In this document: piece after piece, positions 61,435-64,000 of the stretch
How positions within the stretch are numbered: the first letter of the stretch is position 1
Layout of the letters: every line of letters starts with the position of its first letter
From: Bacteroidaceae bacterium
GTDB lineage: Bacteria; Bacteroidota; Bacteroidia; Bacteroidales; Bacteroidaceae
Length of the DNA stretch: 64,000 nucleotides
Assembly (NCBI GenBank): GCA_017541265.1
Contig: JAFXZK010000100.1
Span: forward strand, 1-64,000
Reading direction: 5' to 3'
Made by a program: the position numbers and the translations under genes
The notes under the pieces: model-generated
What the model was told of the DNA's origin: nothing
Database searches by the model: none
What the model saw: the letters and a program-made list of their open reading frames with translations, nothing else

Positions 61435-62742
61435 ATGAAGATACTGTTGTTAGGCAGTGGCGGGCGAGAGCACGCGCTGGCATGGAAGATTGCACAAAGC
61501 GAGAAATGCGAGAAGCTTTATATTGCCCCAGGCAATGCAGGCACAGCAGACGTGGGCGAAAATGTCAACATCAAAGTGAACGACTTCGAGGGCATCAAGG
61601 CGTTTTGCCTCGACAAAGGCATCACAATGGTCGTGGTCGGCCCTGAAGACCCGCTGGTGAACGGCATCTACGACTTCTTCAAAGAAGACGAACAGCTCAA
61701 GCGCACCCCCGTCATCGGACCTTCGAAGGCAGGCGCAAGGCTGGAAGGTAGCAAGGACTTCGCCAAGGGCTTCATGCAGAGGCATGGCATCCCGACGGCA
61801 GCCTACCGCACCTTCACCGCAGCCACTGTGGAGGAAGGCATCTCCTTCCTCAAAACCCTGCAGCCCCCATACGTCCTTAAAGCCGACGGCCTCTGCGCCG
61901 GCAAGGGCGTACTCATCGTGCCAACACTCGAAGAGGCCAAGCACACCCTTATGGATATGCTGGGCTTGGACTCCTCCCCTCGGGGAGGGAGGGAGGGGGC
62001 TACCCCCATGTTCGGCGATGCCAGCAGCCGCGTGGTCATCGAGGAGTTTCTGGATGGCATCGAGTGCAGCGTCTTTGTCCTCACCGACGGCAACAGTTAT
62101 AAGATACTGCCCGAGGCGAAGGATTACAAGCGCATCGGCGAGGGCGACACCGGCCTCAACACGGGCGGCATGGGCAGCGTCAGCCCTGTGCCTTTCGCCA
62201 CGAAAGAATGGATGCAGAAGGTGGAAGACCGCATCATCCGCCCCACGGTTGAAGGTCTCAAGGCAGAGGGCATCGACTACAAGGGCTTCATCTTCTTCGG
62301 CCTCATCAATGTAAAAGGTGAGCCGAAGGTCATCGAGTACAACGTCCGCATGGGCGACCCCGAGACGGAAACCGTCATGCTGCGCCTGAAGAGCGACCTC
62401 GTGGATCTCTTCGAAGGCGTTGCCACAGGCACCCTTGCAGAGAAGGAGGTTGTCTTCGACGAAAGGGCTGCCGTCTGCGTTATGCTGGTCAGTGGCGGCT
62501 ACCCCGGCGCGTACGAGAAAGGTTTCCCCATAAGTGGCCTCGAAGACATTTGGGGCAGCATCGTCTTCCATGCAGGGACAGCCCTGAAGGATGGTGAGGT
62601 AGTAACCAACGGCGGGCGTGTCATTGCCGTCAGCAGCTATGGCAAGGACAAGGAAGAAGCCTTGCAGAAGAGCTTCGCCAACGCCAAGCTGATAAAGTTC
62701 GAAGGCAAGAACTTCCGCCGAGACATCGGGAAAGACCTATAG
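61435..62742 (+). CDS. purD: Phosphoribosylamine-glycine ligase
   Basis: 435 residues, slightly above the usual about 425. It joins glycine to phosphoribosylamine with ATP in purine synthesis. [20 protein letters not shown] opens the N-domain; the ATP-grasp motifs include [17 protein letters not shown] near 143 and [19 protein letters not shown] near 202, with [35 protein letters not shown] and the [11 protein letters not shown] signature. Between MDMLG and FGDA a stretch of about 14 residues ([14 protein letters not shown], 178-191) has no counterpart in the family and is encoded by a family K palindromic element. All catalytic motifs are intact, so the enzyme should work. Confidence 0.96.
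   Translation: MKILLLGSGGREHALAWKIAQSEKCEKLYIAPGNAGTADVGENVNIKVNDFEGIKAFCLDKGITMVVVGPEDPLVNGIYDFFKEDEQLKRTPVIGPSKAGARLEGSKDFAKGFMQRHGIPTAAYRTFTAATVEEGISFLKTLQPPYVLKADGLCAGKGVLIVPTLEEAKHTLMDMLGLDSSPRGGREGATPMFGDASSRVVIEEFLDGIECSVFVLTDGNSYKILPEAKDYKRIGEGDTGLNTGGMGSVSPVPFATKEWMQKVEDRIIRPTVEGLKAEGIDYKGFIFFGLINVKGEPKVIEYNVRMGDPETETVMLRLKSDLVDLFEGVATGTLAEKEVVFDERAAVCVMLVSGGYPGAYEKGFPISGLEDIWGSIVFHAGTALKDGEVVTNGGRVIAVSSYGKDKEEALQKSFANAKLIKFEGKNFRRDIGKDL
61970..62001. repeat. Family K palindromic element inside purD
   Basis: ACTCCTCCCCTCGGGGAGGG, then AGGGAGGGGGCT, in frame. It encodes the extra loop [11 protein letters not shown] in the ATP-grasp domain of PurD. Confidence 0.85.
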
Positions 62743-62743
62743 T

Positions 62744-62872
62744 CAATTCAAATTTTATAAATTCAAAATTCAAAATGATTCTGTAGCTTGTCTTTAAGGC
62801 AAATGATAGCAAGATGTGCTGCTTAGGTAGAGAACTCACTTTGAATTTTGAATTAAACAATTTTGAATTTAA
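62744..62872. repeat. Family J word repeats flanking a 60-bp gap (TTTGAATTTTGAATT)
   Basis: AATTCAAAATTCAAAATG words at 62744-62780 and the complementary TTTGAATTTTGAATTAAACA and TTTTGAATTTAAG at 62838-62872. The two clusters are inverted and could pair around the intervening 57 bases. They fill the purD to membrane-protein gap; nothing else is seen in it. Confidence 0.75.
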
Positions 62873-63910
62873 GTGATACGAAGTCGGTTGCAGAACAAAG
62901 TGGCGGGAAGCGTCTTTACGCTGCCTGTGTGTGTCGTCGCGGCGGTCGCAATGTGGTGGCTGCCGGAGCGAACATTCTCTGTAAGCAACCTCTTGGGGCT
63001 GGCGCTTTGCCTGCTGACGACCTACATCGTCATGGAAACCAATGCCCAGCAGCACATCATCCGCATCCGCACCCGCATGATGTCGTGCGTGTGGCTTGTG
63101 CTGTCTGCCAGCCTTGCGTTCATGCATCCCTTTGGGAAGCCCCTCATCAGTGCAGCTTTCCTCTGTGCCGGCTACTTCCTGCTTTTCCGCTGCTACCAGA
63201 AGCACCGCCCGCAGGCGTATGTCTTCCATGCCTTTCTCATGCTCAGTCTGGGCAGCTTCTTTGCACCCGTCATGCTGGCAATGGCGATACCCTTCTTCCT
63301 TTACCTCATCGTCTTCCTGCGCTCCCTGACAAAGAAAGCCTTTTGGGCAGGCATACTCGGACTCATCGTGCCCTACTGGTGCTATGCGGTGTGGCTGTTT
63401 TTAGGGGTTAGAGGTGAGATGTCAGAGGTTAGAGAATTGTTTGGAAATATGACCTTGGGGCAAGAGTTTTCTCTAACCCATAACCTCTTGTTCCTAACCG
63501 CCAAGTTGTCAAATTGCCAAATTGTGAAATTGTCAAATTGTCAAATTGTGAAATTATCAAGTGTTGCAGTCGTCGCCCTGCTCAGCATTGTCAGCATCAT
63601 ACACTACCTCCGTACCAACTATGATGACAAGATACGCGTGCGCATGATACTATATATATATGTCGTGCAGACATTGTTGCTGATGGCATTCCTTATCCTT
63701 CAGCCCGGGCAATACGAAACCACAATGGCACTCCTTGTTGCCAGTGCCAGCCCGCTCATTGCGCATTACTTCGCGCTCAGCAAAAGCATCTGGTGTACCG
63801 TCTTTTTCTTTATCTCGCTGCTACTCACGGCAGCAATGGCGGCGGTGAACCTTTTTGACCTTCCAATCCCTCAAACTCTTAATCTTTCCGCTCTACCAAA
63901 TGTCTTCTGA
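62873..63910 (+). CDS. Multi-spanning membrane protein, function unknown
   Basis: 345 residues from GTG 62873, which lies at the end of a word repeat; an ATG start is not available in frame before residue 54, so the GTG is likely. About eight to ten hydrophobic segments (GSVFTLPVCVVAAVAMWWLP, NLLGLALCLLTTYIVM, FLYLIVFLRSL, TTMALLVASASPLIAHYFAL, VFFFISLLLTAAMAAV). It resembles Bacteroidetes polytopic proteins of unknown function (the DUF6427 type is one candidate, unconfirmed). A loop at about 180-230 is made of in-frame repeat words (KLSNCQIVKLSNCQIVKLS). The 3' end overlaps the convergent partial gene by 18 bases. Confidence 0.7.
   Translation: MIRSRLQNKVAGSVFTLPVCVVAAVAMWWLPERTFSVSNLLGLALCLLTTYIVMETNAQQHIIRIRTRMMSCVWLVLSASLAFMHPFGKPLISAAFLCAGYFLLFRCYQKHRPQAYVFHAFLMLSLGSFFAPVMLAMAIPFFLYLIVFLRSLTKKAFWAGILGLIVPYWCYAVWLFLGVRGEMSEVRELFGNMTLGQEFSLTHNLLFLTAKLSNCQIVKLSNCQIVKLSSVAVVALLSIVSIIHYLRTNYDDKIRVRMILYIYVVQTLLLMAFLILQPGQYETTMALLVASASPLIAHYFALSKSIWCTVFFFISLLLTAAMAAVNLFDLPIPQTLNLSALPNVF
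63404..63560. repeat. Families M and H words in frame in a membrane-protein loop
   Basis: GGTTAGAGGTGAGATGTCAG and its near-complement TCTCTAACCCATAACCTC (63404-63490), then TTGTCAAATTGCCAAATTG words (63502-63560). Together they encode about 50 residues of one loop without breaking the frame. Confidence 0.85.
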
Positions 63911-64000
63911 CTCTTCGGGATTGTCATAAACCTCTTTAGGCACATACTCGAAGTAGTCCATGTAGAACTCATAGGTTTGTCCTTCGAGGACAGACTTGAA
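63893..64000 (-). CDS. Unidentified protein, 3' end only
   Basis: Minus-strand frame open from the window edge to TAG 63895-63893, giving the last 35 residues: FKSVLEGQTYEFYMDYFEYV then PKEVYDNPEESEDIW. The acidic C-terminus is like those of many cytoplasmic proteins; no family can be assigned from this piece. It converges on the membrane-protein gene and overlaps its end by 18 bases. The reading frame and codon use look genuine, but the gene body lies outside the window. Confidence 0.5.
   Translation of the reverse strand, partial: FKSVLEGQTYEFYMDYFEYVPKEVYDNPEESEDIW

Noticed and set aside
61450..62571. 373-codon minus-strand open frame
   Set aside because: Antisense to purD, which has full family motifs.

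Overview
The window looks like chromosome of a Bacteroidales bacterium, most likely Prevotellaceae. The grounds are the TAnnTTTG promoter boxes (usually TACCTTTGCA or TATCTTTGCA), secreted proteins ending in Prevotella-type YNLAGQR...NGKK tails, a one-piece SecDF, GH92/GH76 mannan enzymes, a BspA-like leucine-rich-repeat protein and a smalltalk/HU-like/P5 module. No rRNA, tRNA, CRISPR array, transposase or SusC/SusD pair was seen. Both ends cut genes: a RidA-family protein on the left and an unidentified minus-strand C-terminus on the right.

Layout. 1-5.7 kb: RidA end, a ComEA-like HhH protein with two tandem NSS-type sodium symporters, VanZ-like and VanX-like proteins. 5.8-11.9 kb: a minus-strand glycan operon (Gfo/Idh/MocA oxidoreductase, DUF1080, GH92, GH76) behind a near-consensus promoter. 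12-16.4 kb: an orphan sorting-tail fragment, a 57-residue small protein, a 932-residue secreted protein and a PIN-domain toxin-antitoxin pair. 17-26.5 kb: minus-strand housekeeping and envelope genes (guaB, two PpiC/SurA chaperones, an OstA/LptA-like protein, a small membrane protein, mutL, trpS). 26.8-29.9 kb: a membrane polyferredoxin and a Tat-exported Fe-S aldo/keto reductase. 29.9-33.5 kb: a second GH92, a small secreted protein and a CPBP protease. 33.7-42.2 kb: a surface locus with a 1592-residue coiled-coil lipoprotein, an OmpA-type porin, a tail-bearing secreted protein and a probable outer-membrane barrel. 42.2-43.9 kb: smalltalk, P5-like, HU-like and HU genes. 44-57.8 kb: rhomboid, EEP hydrolase, SecDF, secreted beta-rich protein, serine acetyltransferase, THUMP methyltransferase, S9 peptidase and a membrane-bound Kelch-AraC regulator. 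57.9-64 kb: a giant LRR-Kelch surface protein, purD, a membrane protein and the partial gene.

The most unusual property is the repeat content. Nearly every intergenic gap holds a short cluster of one of about a dozen word-like repeat families, and the same families recur many kilobases apart. One family forms arrays of exactly 22-bp dyad units at four loci. Another, G-rich palindromes, sits in frame inside at least five genes including purD, like the Rickettsia palindromic elements. Other words sit in frame just before the sorting tails of three secreted proteins and in a loop of a membrane protein.

The other system worth study is the adjacent pair at 56.1-61.2 kb: a membrane-spanning AraC regulator whose predicted periplasmic propeller resembles the propeller of the large secreted LRR protein encoded next to it. 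Gene calls rest on reading the translations and family motifs; no database search was run.
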